Assembly: GCF_014839805.1 (NCBI RefSeq)
Contig: NC_051139.1
Span: forward strand, 3,658,001-3,722,000
Reading direction: 5' to 3'
Length of the DNA: 64,000 nucleotides
Source: Manduca sexta
Taxonomy: Eukaryota > Arthropoda > Insecta > Lepidoptera > Sphingidae
The position numbers and the translations under genes were made by a program. The notes below the pieces were generated by a model. That model had not been told where the DNA came from and did not search any database. It saw only the letters and a program-made list of their open reading frames with translations. Each line of letters starts with the position of its first letter. The stretch's first letter is position 1. This document shows, one piece after another, positions 1 through 10,680 of this stretch.

Positions 1-105
1 TTTCTTTGTTTGTACATGCTAATCTGAGGAACTACTGGTTCGAATTAAAAATATATTTTAATATAGCTCATTTATTGAGGAAGGCTATATTTTTTTGTAT
101 TTCCA
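1..105 (+). repeat. Family H repeat, left-truncated by window edge
   Basis: The words 'gctaatctgaggaactactggttcgaa' in modified form and 'gaggaaggctatat' match the part of the full copy at 54012-54523 that follows its TTTGTTTG start, in the same orientation. The rest of the element is cut off by the window edge or has decayed. Family H is a short, apparently non-autonomous lepidopteran repeat; I cannot assign its class. Confidence 0.5.
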
Positions 106-790
106 AATCCAATGTGAGCTCACGTGTTTATTCCGAGATTGTTATGCATGTTTTTCGCAATTAAATAAAATGCAAATTAAAAATTAATTTAGATAGGCAT
201 GTCATTTATTTCCCGTACAAAATTAAACCCTTTCTGTCACATTAATAAGAATTAAAATTCGAATGTTGCGTGAAATGGGAAAGTTAAAACGCATTTGGTA
301 CGCGATTATCACCGTTCGGTCGTTGTGCCATAGAGAATGATATCATAAACATTAAACATCAAAACCACAGATAACGGACATTATGTCGGCTCAGTGTTCA
401 TTTTAAACAATTGTTCATGATTTTTAACACGAAATGATCCTTAAGTGGGTCATGTTTTCATTACTATATGTAGAGATTATTCAATAATATAGTTAGATGC
501 TTTAATAAATAGATATTCTCTCAGCTGTTTCGTATCGGGCATCATTAAATAAACATAAACAGTGTATTAGTTAAACTTTCGAAAATACAGGCGTGGCTGC
601 TCATCACGCTCACTTACATAGCTAATTAAACATAGATATATTAAACTACCGGAGCATAGATAATATGGCATGCTTCATTAGTTTAATCATTGACTATATA
701 TTACTTTAGTGTTAATTGAAATGAATACATTATCGTTAAATTATATATAGTTTAAATCTTAATTCTTACAATAATTTCTGTTGCTTATAA
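106..790. other. AT-rich, nothing recognised
   Basis: No open frame of note, no repeat recognised and no strong motif. The sequence is uniformly AT-rich. Confidence 0.5.
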
Positions 791-1101
791 TATCAGCCCT
801 GTATTATATACTGTCCCACTGCTGCTCTGGGCCTCCTCTACTACTGAGAGGAATTAGATTTAGTCCACCAAGCTGGCCTAGTGCGGATTGGTAGACATCA
901 CACAACCTCGAAATTCATATAGAGAACATCTCAGGTATGAAGGTTTTATCACGATGTTTTCCTTCACAGTTAAATCAAGCGATAATTCACAAAGAATACA
1001 CACATAATTTTAGAAAAGTCAGAGGTGTGTGGCCTTAGGATTTGAACCTGCGAACATTCGTCTCGGCAGTCCGTTCCACAACCAACTAGGCTATCGTCGC
1101 T
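791..1101 (-). repeat. tRNA-derived SINE, family C, near full length
   Basis: Read on the minus strand, the element begins with a tRNA-like head: a GCGACGATAGCCTAGTTGG A-box region, then GGTTCAAATCC as a B box, with the spacing of an RNA polymerase III promoter. The body carries TGCGGATTGGTAGAC on the plus strand. The tail ends in CAGGGCTGATATTATA. Eight other copies lie in the window. The architecture resembles the Metulj-type SINEs of butterflies, but that assignment is inference. Confidence 0.8.
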
Positions 1102-1825
1102 CAGTTACTTATGCCAGCTTTAAACACTGGAGATGAAGACTATCAAGTTTGAGAAAATAAAGGTTTTTTATTTATGACCTGCGGGTTAAACACACAGATC
1201 CTTGGGCTATTTTAATTTATAGGGAAATTAAGATTTCTAGCCATTCGTCTTTAATTCACTAAATATAAATTTTAAAACACTAAAATATCGAATTTCGAAA
1301 GTAGAGTACCAAGTTAAATGGTCGCCAGTTAAATTTTAAAGAATCCGTCTGCATAACTGGATTTAATATTAACCAGTTTTCACTAAAAGGGAATCGTTTA
1401 ATCCACTTACATTTGGCCAGAGATACAGTTTGTGCATTGCGAATTTTCTAGAAATGCGCTGTGGACGGTAAAATTGGAATTTTTATGACCTAGACTAGAA
1501 AATTTAAGATGTTAGATGTTTTCTTTATCCTACTGACTGATGAACGAGCAGCTAGCTCGTCCGATAGTAACTGCCTATACATGTTATCTTGGTTTTTCAA
1601 ACTTTACGTAAAATATACTGCTCACGTCAAGAACCATAAGAAGGTTATGTCTCACAATACCCAATCATTATCGAATATTATTTGCTGTTTTTTATTATAT
1701 TTCACGAGGACAGCTGTTAAAGAACCTAGAGAGTATTACTACAATACTCCACTATTGTTTCACAAGTTTAAAGTTAATTTTATTTAACAATTATCATATT
1801 AAACAACTAATAAAGATACGACTCA
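1102..1825. other. AT-rich, nothing recognised
   Basis: A 92-codon frame at 1509-1787 has no recognisable domain, no supporting splice or promoter context and ordinary AT-rich composition. I treat it as chance. Confidence 0.45.
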
Positions 1826-2045
1826 TCTATACATATTATAAAACAAAGTCCCCTTGTCTGTCTGTCTGTTATTGATTTTCTCAAAGTCTACTAACCGGAT
1901 TTTTTTGAAATTTGGTATGAAGATAGTTTAAGACCCTGGGAAGGTTATAGGCAACTTTAAATCCAAATATATAGCGGGACTTTTATCCCGGAAAACATCC
2001 TCACGCAGGTGAAGCCGCGAGCAAAAGCTAATTTTATATTTGGAA
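1826..2045 (+). repeat. Family H-like repeat with GTCTGTCTGTCTG segment
   Basis: The copy runs from 'acatattataaaacaaagtc' through GTCTGTCTGTCTG, GAAATTTGGTATG and AGACCCTGGGAAGG to GAAGCCGCGAGCAAAAGCTA. The same words in the same order occur in the second half of the copy at 54012-54523, so this is a partial copy in the same orientation. Confidence 0.65.
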
Positions 2046-2480
2046 GTATAGATTGGAGTGTGTTTTTATATTTGATCGGCTGATACGTTTATATCTCGAG
2101 TAACATTCACTCAATGTCGTGAAACAGGCCCTGTGTTTCATAATATCCAATAATTACAACAAAACATAATGCAATCATGTTCCCTACAACTGTTTGCTGG
2201 CACAAGCACACCGAAGTTTCTAGACGTCATTTTGCATATTAAAAACAAGCGCCTTTAAAATCAGATTTCATGTTTAAACATTGTTTGCTCGGTTGTAGAT
2301 ATCGTCTAGAAAACACGAATATATTCAGTTTAAACTTTTTAATAATACTTGAAAATTGTGACTTAAAACATTACACCAAGACTCAATAGAATTCTAAAAG
2401 CTGCACGACACGCGATCCAAATAAGGGTCGTCTCATTATTTTTCTAATTAGTGAAGAGTAATAAAGTAAATAGTATAGTA
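2046..2480. other. AT-rich spacer, nothing recognised
   Basis: No repeat, gene or clear motif recognised. Confidence 0.4.
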
Positions 2481-2484
2481 AATG

Positions 2485-2735
2485 CAGTATGTAACACACG
2501 CGAGCGGAGGGGAAGCGGTCGCGGAACGTAACTAGCATCCGTTAATAAAACTTTAAATTTTATTATGAGTTCTAATAAAAAAGGCATAAACACGGCGAGG
2601 AGCCCTCGCTCCCCACATGAAAGCCGAACTTTACAACCCGCACTTGGCTTTGTTTATTTTTAATTTTATTTTCACTAAAAAACCACTAGTTTGATGGGTG
2701 AGGCTCGGCGAGGTCGCGAGTTCCTCACTTTTATG
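2485..2735. promoter_or_regulatory. Candidate noncoding regulatory island
   Basis: GC-richer blocks alternate with homeodomain/Hox-like AT words, including CCGTTAATAAAAC, TTTATTATGAG and GGCATAAACACGG. Both flanks are ordinary AT-rich DNA and no repeat was recognised. This pattern is typical of insect enhancers, but conservation has not been tested. Confidence 0.22.
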
Positions 2736-2770
2736 AAAATAAACTGAACATTTTTAACAGTGTTCCTTCG

Positions 2771-2900
2771 CCTGTGAATGTATGGAATTAGAGCATGTCT
2801 CTATTTTGTTATCCATGTAAAATATCTGTACCGCAGCTATACCGAATTTTATTGAATGTATCTGGGATTTTGCAATAGTTGAATCGATGGTATCAAATCT
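2771..2900. repeat. Family E repeat, copy 1 (130 bp)
   Basis: This segment aligns without gaps to 7202-7331, same orientation and same 130-bp length, with about 16 differences by hand count (roughly 88% identity). On the minus strand this copy lies in an open frame containing RFDTIDS and IHSIKF; the other copy has an in-frame stop. I do not recognise the family. It may be a piece of a decayed mobile-element ORF. Confidence 0.6.
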
Positions 2901-3050
2901 TTTGAACCACTTCAAATAGCAGGTTTTAATACTGTTGCGATGGTAATTGGAGTGTTTTTTACCATTTTTGATTTTGGGTTCACGCTGCATTTAATTTGAC
3001 ACTGACGTGTATAGACATGGCGGTTTTTGGTTAAAATACGCTTACTTATA

Positions 3051-3336
3051 GTAGGTCAGCATATTATGTCAGAGTCCATCTGGATAGGCACCACCGCAAT
3101 GTCTATTTCTGCCGCCAAGCAGCAGTATGTAGTCATTGTTGTGTTTCGGTGTGAAGAACATTGTAACCAGTGGAACGACTGGACATAATAATGTCATGTC
3201 TCAGGATGACGAACGCAGTGGAATACCAAACAATACTTTGTAATTCAGGTGGTATTACTACTGCTTATGGGCGGTCGTATCGCTTACCATCAGGCGAACG
3301 GCAAGCTCGTCTAATCACTCAAAGCATAGAAAAAAA
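3051..3336 (+). repeat. Family A repeat (LINE-tail-like), copy 1
   Basis: The copy carries the family marks: TCTATTTCTGCCGCCAAG, a GTAGTCA(C/T)TGTTGTGTT block, ACTGGACATAATAA, GCGGTCGTATCGCTTACC, then ATCAGGCGAACGGCAAGCTC and an A-rich tail. No ORF is present. The polarity and A-rich 3' end suggest a LINE 3' end or a SINE mobilised by one. Confidence 0.75.
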
Positions 3337-4375
3337 TGCGTCGGCATTCATACCGACTTTGCTGAAACTCATTAATATTTTATTAGAAGCAATCGCAAAG
3401 TACATTTCACAGAAGACGAACAAAATAATTGGGCGCGATGTACACTCCAAAGAAAAGTAGTTAACGATGACTATCTAAAGCATTTGGTTCAAAAGTAGCC
3501 GATATTACGGATGAATGAAAGGCGCCGAACGCCTCTCGGGACGTAAGTTGCGAAACTCTTTTCGACCTTGCTGCCCTGGTAGAATCAGTGGAGATACATT
3601 CATTTAAGTTGCGATTCTTTGAACTTTTGTCAATTTGATTTTGGTGATCAGAGTATTTGAAAATCTATTTGATGTCATTTTTTTAATGTGCGGTGAATTT
3701 TGTAGTTATGAGTGATATAATTTGTTTATAAAAATGATTCACGAGTCATTCTCGCAATTGGCAATTTACTTATGTCGGAAGGGACATGTCCGAAATATAA
3801 TATGATAACAGGCAGCACTACTGAATTTTCATAAACGAACAAATCCACAAAATTGTTCTCGTAGAGTGCTTACTGACCCTTCACATTGTCATAACTTTTA
3901 AATTAAAAAAATTCTAATGAATGTTTTCGTTTGTTTCAGGTACATAATTATAATGAACATAGTAAACTCGAGGCGTAAGCTACCCGCGCGGGTACACATT
4001 GGGCAGATTTCGCCGGCTCGCGTCCACACGATCACATCCTAAACAAACAGGGCGGCAACTTAACCAATTCAACGTATATTTACTGGGGATTTACGCTCCG
4101 CAGCCATGCCGTCATTCCATTATAATTATGTCGTGGACTCTACCCCGTTTAATCCAGTGCTGGATATTATTTTTTCATCCTTAACTCTCATTTGATTACC
4201 CCTAGAACCGCGAAATTGGTTGAAATAAAATTTTCTTCAAAGTTTATTCCTCAATAGTCCTAAAATAAATTTTACTTTCTTTTCTATTTTGATTAAATCT
4301 GAAATATTTGTGCTTATAAAAACAAATTGCGGCATTTCATTAATCGCATAACCTTGCTATTTGCATGACACACAT
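3337..4375. other. No repeat recognised; weak exon-like site at 3940
   Basis: Mostly AT-rich. A pyrimidine-rich tract ending TTTGTTTCAG at 3930-3939 is followed 35 bp later by a GTAAGC donor-like site (3975), which could bound a very short exon. See findings. Confidence 0.3.
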
Positions 4376-4710
4376 CAGATCACACTTCCGACACGCCACG
4401 GCAAATCACCAAACCTCAACAGGCTATTCGCTGACGTCACGGCAACATTAAATTTAATTGCACAACTTTATGACGCAATAAAGCGATATAAATAGAACGC
4501 TATTCGAGTGCATGACGGTACGTGACGTGGCGTGGCGTGGCGTCGCTCATAAATCCCGTTCATGCCTTAACATTATTTAACGGGGCTATCAGGCCGTTGT
4601 ATGGGCACAGCGTCATTCAGCGCATTTTATTTACAATGCACGTAGATATGGTTTGCGGGCCTGGTTGGTACCTTCACACGCTAGCGCTATCGGACTTTTT
4701 ATAATGACTG
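4376..4710. promoter_or_regulatory. Candidate regulatory island with perfect CRE
   Basis: A perfect palindromic CRE (TGACGTCA) lies at 4432-4439, followed by TTTATGACGCAATAAAG. A short GTGGC pentamer run sits at about 4526-4542. The block is GC-richer than its surroundings. A CRE would be a binding site for CREB/ATF-type bZIP factors. No repeat or reliable ORF overlaps it; the overlapping short frames on both strands look like chance. Confidence 0.28.
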
Positions 4711-5014
4711 CAAAGTGAGGTACAGTGCGGGCCAAAATAAATCTCGTAATGTATAAAAATGAGTGAACTTGAGCGTGAATTTTCATTATATTTTTGTAAC
4801 TTTGCGAGCTGATCTCGTATATATTGTTCTTTAAAAACATTAATAAAATTAGAACTGAACCAAATTTTTGTAACCACACATGTCTTTTGGCGAGTGTCGA
4901 GACACAAAATCTCTCGTTGTTTGTTATATATAACTTTCAATATTATATTTCAAGTACATAATAATAATGGCAAACAGTACCTTCTAATCTAGATTCAAAA
5001 GTAAACCATATTGC

Positions 5015-5235
5015 ACCTTCACTTGGGATAAGAGCGAATGATTAAAGCAATACGTTTGAGCCGGATAAGGCAAGGTTGATGAATGTATTCAGAAGAGGCC
5101 GGCCCGGGACAAATTCCAAGTTTTAATTGGTCAAAAGTTGCGTGCCACAATCGGTCAATGTATCGCTTTGTCCGTGGATTGATGAGTGACTCTTGTTTGT
5201 GATGCACGCCGTTTGTGGCCAACATTGCATCTGCG
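5015..5235. promoter_or_regulatory. Candidate noncoding regulatory island
   Basis: GC-richer block with GAGGCCGGCCCGGGAC, TTTTAATTGGTCAAAAG and GTCCGTGGATTGATGAG. A 68-codon minus-strand frame covers it but has no recognisable domain. Classed as a possible conserved noncoding element on composition only. Confidence 0.2.
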
Positions 5236-5555
5236 TTCTTGTTTTGTTACAAATAGTGGAAATTCTACGGTTTAACTTAGATTATAGAAATTTTGTGTGT
5301 ACCGCTCTGTATGTTTTGGATTACAATCATTTTGAACGTCATTTTTTAATTATAACTTAATGAAAGTACACCTAAACGGTTGTGTGACGGCGAAATGAGT
5401 TAAACGCTATGAATAATAACACCGACTAGAAGTTATAAATAAAATACTATAATAATAATGCCCTGCGCTCGTCAACTATAAACACACCGACTAAAATAAT
5501 TTTTACTTGAACTATAACAATGTTGCTACCTAATGGCTTTTTTCACCCTTACTGC
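5236..5555. other. AT-rich spacer
   Basis: Nothing recognised. Confidence 0.4.
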
Positions 5556-5820
5556 ATTTTTATTTTATTTTTCGATGCGGGCACGGAAATATGACCCTAA
5601 AGCGCCTGATGGTAAGTGGAGAAGGGTCTATTAGAATGCCGACTGACGAGAAATGATTACCCTTCGACAGTCGACACAATTATGCCGGCCTGTTGGAACC
5701 GGATATACCCAGGCTGATCTCGCAACGTGCCACACTTACGTGGGCCACTATGGCGGGTTTTAACGCCTTGTGTACGGTGGTCGCTATCCGCGCGGATATA
5801 AAATATATCCTAACACCAGC
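5556..5820 (-). repeat. Family B repeat (LINE-tail-like), copy 1, near full length
   Basis: Minus-strand copy; the T-rich left edge is the complement of an A-rich 3' tail. Diagnostic words include CCTGATGGTAAGTGGAG, GTCGACACAATTATGCCGGC, TTGGAACCGGATATAC and GGCGGGTTTTAACGCC. The far end is a TATCC(T)...ACCAGC segment. Ten copies or fragments occur in the window. Confidence 0.75.
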
Positions 5821-6228
5821 ATGCTTGAAATATTACACGGGAAACATCTAGGAAAACATAAGCATTGTAAGCGTAAAAAAATATTAAGTTTATATTTTGT
5901 TAACTGAATTACTCTTTCCATAATGCAACACTTGCTTTGCCGTATTATAAAAGTGCGCAGCGAATAGAAAGATATTTTTGCCCATTTTTTTGACGCTCGG
6001 TGTTCCTGTCAGAGAAAAATAAAGTTTAGCTCGTGCAAATTATGAGGGCGCTTCAACTGTGCAGTTTAACTGTGATTTGTTTGTTCCATTTTGTTATAAA
6101 AATGTACAATTTACGGTCTAGATTATCGGTGCTAGTTCTGTGAGCAACGAACTTATTAGCATTTGAAAGTGGGGCGGTGACACTCTCTTTGTTTAAGTAA
6201 ATATAAATTAATATATAATAATAGTAGT
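5821..6228. other. AT-rich spacer
   Basis: Nothing recognised. Confidence 0.4.
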
Positions 6229-6524
6229 ATCAGCCCTATATTGTGTACTCTCCCACTGTTGGGCACGAGCCTCTACTACTACTGAGAAGAATTAAGCCTT
6301 AAGCCGCCATGCTGGCCTAATGCAGATTGTCAGACCTTCGAAATTAATATTGAGAACTTCTCAGGTATGCAGTTTTCCTTACGATGTTCACCGTTAAAGC
6401 AAACGATAATTCAGAAAAACAATTCACATAACTATTAGAAAATCAGATGTTTGTGCCTTTGGGTTTTGAATCTATGAACATTCGTCTCGGCAGTTCGTTT
6501 CACGCTCAACTAGGCTATCGCCGC
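6229..6524 (-). repeat. tRNA-derived SINE, family C
   Basis: Near-full-length minus-strand copy. It spans the CAGCCCTATATTGTGTACT tail, the AGAACTTCTCAGGTATGCAG body and a tRNA-like head at the right (CAACTAGGCTATCGCCGC on the plus strand). The B box has decayed (GGTTTTGAATC on the plus strand). Confidence 0.8.
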
Positions 6525-6824
6525 ATAGATAGAGTATTTTAATAGAGAAATAATATCTGAAGTCAATTTCAAATTCTAGATTGTTACCGTTGAAACCTGT
6601 TAGACGTTTTGTTCGTTAAAATTTATTGTTGAGGCCTGTTTATATTGGTTATATTTAATACAATTTACGCCCTAGTAATTATATTCTTAAATATTCAAAT
6701 TCAAAATAAGTAAAGATCTCATGATGACAAAAGAGATGCAATGCCATGATGCTGAGATGCTTACCATTAGACTATCGATCTATCCATTTCATCGTTTTTA
6801 TATAAACAATTGTAATAAACGTTT

Positions 6825-7081
6825 GTTGGTGGTAAGATATATTTTATACTCTATTCTTTTTTATATCCGTACACAAGTTGTTAAAACTCGTCATAGTGGC
6901 TCACGTAAGCGTGTCGCGTTCCGGGATCAGCATGTGTATGGTTCCAACAGGCCGGCATAATTGTGTCGATTGCCGAGGGCTAATCATCTCTTATCAGTTG
7001 ACTTCTATTGGACCCCACTCGAATTACCATTAGGTGCAGTTGGCCGATTTTGTCGTGCACATAAAAAAGAAAAGAAAAATA
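6825..7081 (+). repeat. Family B repeat, plus-strand copy
   Basis: Carries GGTTCCAACAGGCCGGCATA, ATTGTGTCGATTGCCGAGG, GGACCCCACTCGAATTACC and an A-rich tail after GTGCACATAAAAAAG. The short frames across it are shadows of the repeat. Confidence 0.75.
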
Positions 7082-7201
7082 AACGCCTTCAATATACAAA
7101 AGGCAGGCTAATCAAGGTTTCTTCAACAACAATAGCCAAAGAATGAATACTACATTACACAGCAATTATTTTACCCGTGAACATCTATATATATGTACTA
7201 T

Positions 7202-7331
7202 CCTGTGAATGTATTGAATCAGAGCATGTCTATATTTTGTTATGTATACGAAATATTTGTACCGCAGCCGTAACGAATTTTATTGAATGTATCTGGAATT
7301 TTGCAAAGGCTGAATCGATGGTATCAAATCT
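7202..7331. repeat. Family E repeat, copy 2 (130 bp)
   Basis: Ungapped match to 2771-2900, about 88% identical by hand count. It starts about 120 bp after the A-rich end of a family B copy. Confidence 0.6.
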
Positions 7332-7931
7332 GTTATAGCATTTTTTAAATATGCTCTGGCGATTTGAAATCGTAGTAATTTGTTATTTTTCTTTTAGAAT
7401 GGGTTGACGGGCTCGTTTATACACTTTTCTAAATAAAAAAATTAAAACAAAAGATCTTAAAGTATTCTAAAACACATTAGGTACCCACCAATGCCTTTTA
7501 TACTATGTCTGTGAGACTAAATCATTCAATAGACCCAATTTCGACACCCGTGAAACCGTGAACGCGCTCTTTCATCATTACTACAGAATCGCACACAAAC
7601 AAATTCGCACGTCACTACCCTGTATATTTTCACTCGTCAAACGCAACACAAATAAAACAAATTGTCGGAAACGAGTCGCAAATCCGTCGCGAGCACAATG
7701 CAACTCTACACAACATAATAAACAGTTCCAAACGGTTTTTATCACAATTAAAATCTGCGAACAGACGGCCGGCGCTAGTTAAATATGTTTGAGGCCCACC
7801 GGACACTAGGGATATAGAGGATTTACCGGTTGTGTCGCTTACCGGAATACTTGTGTAAACACGTCATTCCTGTGGCTTCTGAGTTGAATACACAGTTTAT
7901 AGTGAATATAGGTTTAATTAGCATAGATATA
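7332..7931. other. No feature recognised
   Basis: AT-rich sequence with one 74-codon frame at 7558-7782 that I consider chance. Confidence 0.4.
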
Positions 7932-8123
7932 CAGTCTTACTTATAAACTTGTTTTAGCGTTAAGAGGTGGTTAAGAATTGCTTAAATAGCTGTCAAAAAC
8001 ACCACCGGTTCCTAGTTTAAACCCTTTTTAAGAGGCAAGATGGCGGGTTTTGACTTACAGCTGATGGAGTAAATTTGTGTTTTAACTAATCCTAGCTTTG
8101 CAAATTTTTTATAAGTAAGACTG
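7932..8123. mobile_element. MITE candidate, 192 bp with 16-bp perfect TIRs
   Basis: CAGTCTTACTTATAAA at 7932-7947 is matched exactly by its reverse complement at 8108-8123. The interior has no ORF. The left flank ends in TA but the right flank begins AT, so a clean TA target duplication is not preserved. The size and termini fit a non-autonomous DNA transposon. Confidence 0.55.
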
Positions 8124-8394
8124 ATAGTATGTAGAGTAAAGGTATTGTTATTTTGTATGCTGTCTTTATAAACAGGGTACTTTGACGATGTTTAGTCATT
8201 GTGAATAAGGCCTATATTTACTGTTATTGTGACAGACATTATATCACACCTAAAATATAATTTTCTTTTCGCGCAATTTCAATATGACGGTAGATGACTC
8301 AAAATAGGGCTTTATTCAAATTTAACTATAGTTATTTAGGACCAGTTCTGACAATTTAAAATGACATTAAAATATTAAAACAATATTAAATGCA

Positions 8395-8600
8395 GTATCC
8401 GTAAATTCATGTTGATCCCGGAATCCCGCAATAAAATCCCGTTCGAGCCAGCCCTGGCAGCGGGACCAATTCGCGGCGCTTCGGTGCGAGTGCCGGTTAC
8501 CGCAAAAGTTTAATGATGTTTACCGCGACGCGCATTTATTGCTTCTGTGGACCGTGAGCGCAGCAAATGACATGAGCGGAAAGAGCAAAATGAGCAGAAT
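8395..8600. promoter_or_regulatory. GC-rich candidate regulatory island
   Basis: A sharply GC-richer block in AT-rich DNA, with GTTCGAGCCAGCCCTGGC, GGTGCGAGTGCCGGTTACC and CGACGCGCATTTATTGC. There is no repeat signature and no ORF. CpG-containing blocks mixed with AT words suggest a conserved noncoding element, but this is inference. Confidence 0.22.
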
Positions 8601-8707
8601 ATATGACGAAGATAAGCATGTTATTTAAGCGTATTGTTTGTTTAGGTATTTTAATTAGATAAAACTCAACTCTATTAGATATAGATAGTATTGAAAATAG
8701 ATGTATA

Positions 8708-8979
8708 TTTTATTGCTTTGAATGAGAAGACGAGCTTGCTGAACTATCAAATCAACACCATCCAACACCTTGAATTACAAAGTATCGTTAGGTATTCCAC
8801 TGCGCTCACCATTCTGAGACATGAGATGTTAAGTCTGATTATGTCCAGTAGTTAAACTGGTTACAATGTTCTTCAAATTGGAACAAAATAGTGACTACAC
8901 ACTGCTTGGCGGTAGAAATAGACATTGCGGTGGTACCTTCCCAGGCGGACTCTCACATGTGAGAGACCTACCACCAGTA
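8708..8979 (-). repeat. Family A repeat, minus-strand copy
   Basis: Begins with TTTTATTGCTTTGAATGAGA (complement of the tail) and runs to GGCGGACTCTCACATGTGAG and ACCTACCACCAGT. The segment equivalent to the 'GTTCGCCTGATGGTAAGCG' block has been deleted. Confidence 0.75.
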
Positions 8980-10540
8980 AAAGTATGATATAAAAGTATT
9001 TCACTGAGAGTGTGTGCAGCTTAGTATTACCGATTATAATATGACGTGAGTAGAACCACACGCATATTATGGTATTTCTGTTACTCCATCGACTTTCCAA
9101 ATTTGATTTTTGTGAAATCATAATGTTTAAATTTTCATTTTTTTTTAAATCCCACAGTTTAAAAACCAGTTCAATTTGAACAAGGCACTCTCCGAATTTT
9201 TTATAAAAAATACCAGCAATAAAAATTGGATTTGATTTTTTTATATCATAGGATTTGATGTATGCTGGATTTTGTAATAAAAATCAATGCAAAATACGCA
9301 CTACGTATTTGTAAATAGGCACTTTCCGAAAACTGTTTTGGATTTACTTAGAATGTAGGATTTTTTCAAATTTGCATTCTAGTAAAGTTTTCATATGTTA
9401 ACGTTTCGTAATACAAACCGATTCGTAATACATACGACCCGATGATAAAAACCCAGTACCTTTGTAAATTCACATTAGGATATTTGAATATGTTTGATTT
9501 TGCATTTTTTAATATGTAACAGCAATTAGTACAAAAGTTTTTCTGTGAAAACAGAATTAAAATGCGATTAGAAATGAAGCAGTAATTCAAGTTTCAAATC
9601 TTGCTACTTGCAGAAGTGGGCATGGACTGGGGATATCGTTCCATCACTTTCTTTCGCACGCATCGTAATGCCTGCTGACGTCACATGCAAGAATTTCATC
9701 CCTTTTCTGTTTTTTGACACTTACTTAATGGCTTATAACTTGTGGATTTTTCAACAGATTTCAATGATTTTTTCTGTTTTAGAATTTATTTAACGTACGT
9801 ATTTTATAATATTTATAAATAAAAATAAGAAAATTCCCTTTTTTATCAAAGATTGTGTTCATTTGAGACGTGACCCGGAAAGACGTGACCATTAAGATTT
9901 TAAAATAAACAGTAATTAGTTTACCTATATAGTACAAAGTACAATATTTAATATCATCACAAATTTATCGCCTACAACACTTCCAATATCGGGAACGCGT
10001 TTATCAAACAGAAACTGGTATCGAATATTGAAATGGTAATTTTTGAGTTATAAATATTTGATACAAAGTTTCTTACACGTGTAATAACTCATTGGCGCTC
10101 GGCTGCGAACCTTCGCCCCTCGCCCAAGAAGCAATTACTCACACAACTGGGACAGCTCTCCAACTTTGTCACTAACCAGATTTTTTGCTTCCCTCCACTT
10201 TGTTGGAGGAAAATTGGAAGTGTTTTCCTCGGAACGTCGAGGGAAGTGATTTTCTCTAGGGTACTGTTTGATAGTTTCATCGTTAGAGACAAAACAAGTT
10301 GCCACCGTAAATCTCCGCGAGCTTTGTGCTTTATTACTCACGCAGATTTCTACTCGTTACAATAAATGTCTTGGGCACATCATTGCTACTGAATATATTA
10401 TTTTTATTTAAAAGATATTTCAACATCGCGTCGCTTCTACAATTACTAGTGTACTAATGCTGAGAAATCGGTGAGGTATTTGATTCGATTTCCAGGTCGG
10501 TAAATCAATTTATTTATCTATATCGACTCGAAAAATACAA
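8980..10540. other. AT-rich region with local self-similarity and one CRE
   Basis: GGCACTCTCCGAA (about 9184) and GGCACTTTCCGAA (about 9318), each with TGGATTT-rich AT sequence nearby, suggest a decayed local duplication. A perfect CRE palindrome TGACGTCA lies at 9676-9683. Otherwise nothing recognised; short minus-strand frames at 10089-10341 lack domains. Confidence 0.35.
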
Positions 10541-10680
10541 TTAAAATTAAACAATTTTTCGGATTTCATCGCGGTTATTTAATTTTCTCCCGACGTTTCG
10601 AAGACTTTGCATCCTTCGTGGTCACGGAGGGGGGGGGGGGAGATAAAATCCTAAAAATAGTTTAATTTTAATGTCTAACA
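10541..10680 (-). repeat. Family F repeat with CGAAACGTC motif and inverted flanks
   Basis: The plus strand carries CTCCCGACGTTTCGAAGAC and CCTTCGTGGTCACGG, then an 11-12 bp G run. The flanks (TAAAATTAAACAATTTTTCGG left; AAATCCTAAAAATAGTTTAATTTTA-like right) form an imperfect inverted repeat. The CGAAACGTC word resembles the tails of Penelope-like elements. The assignment is tentative. Confidence 0.45.
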
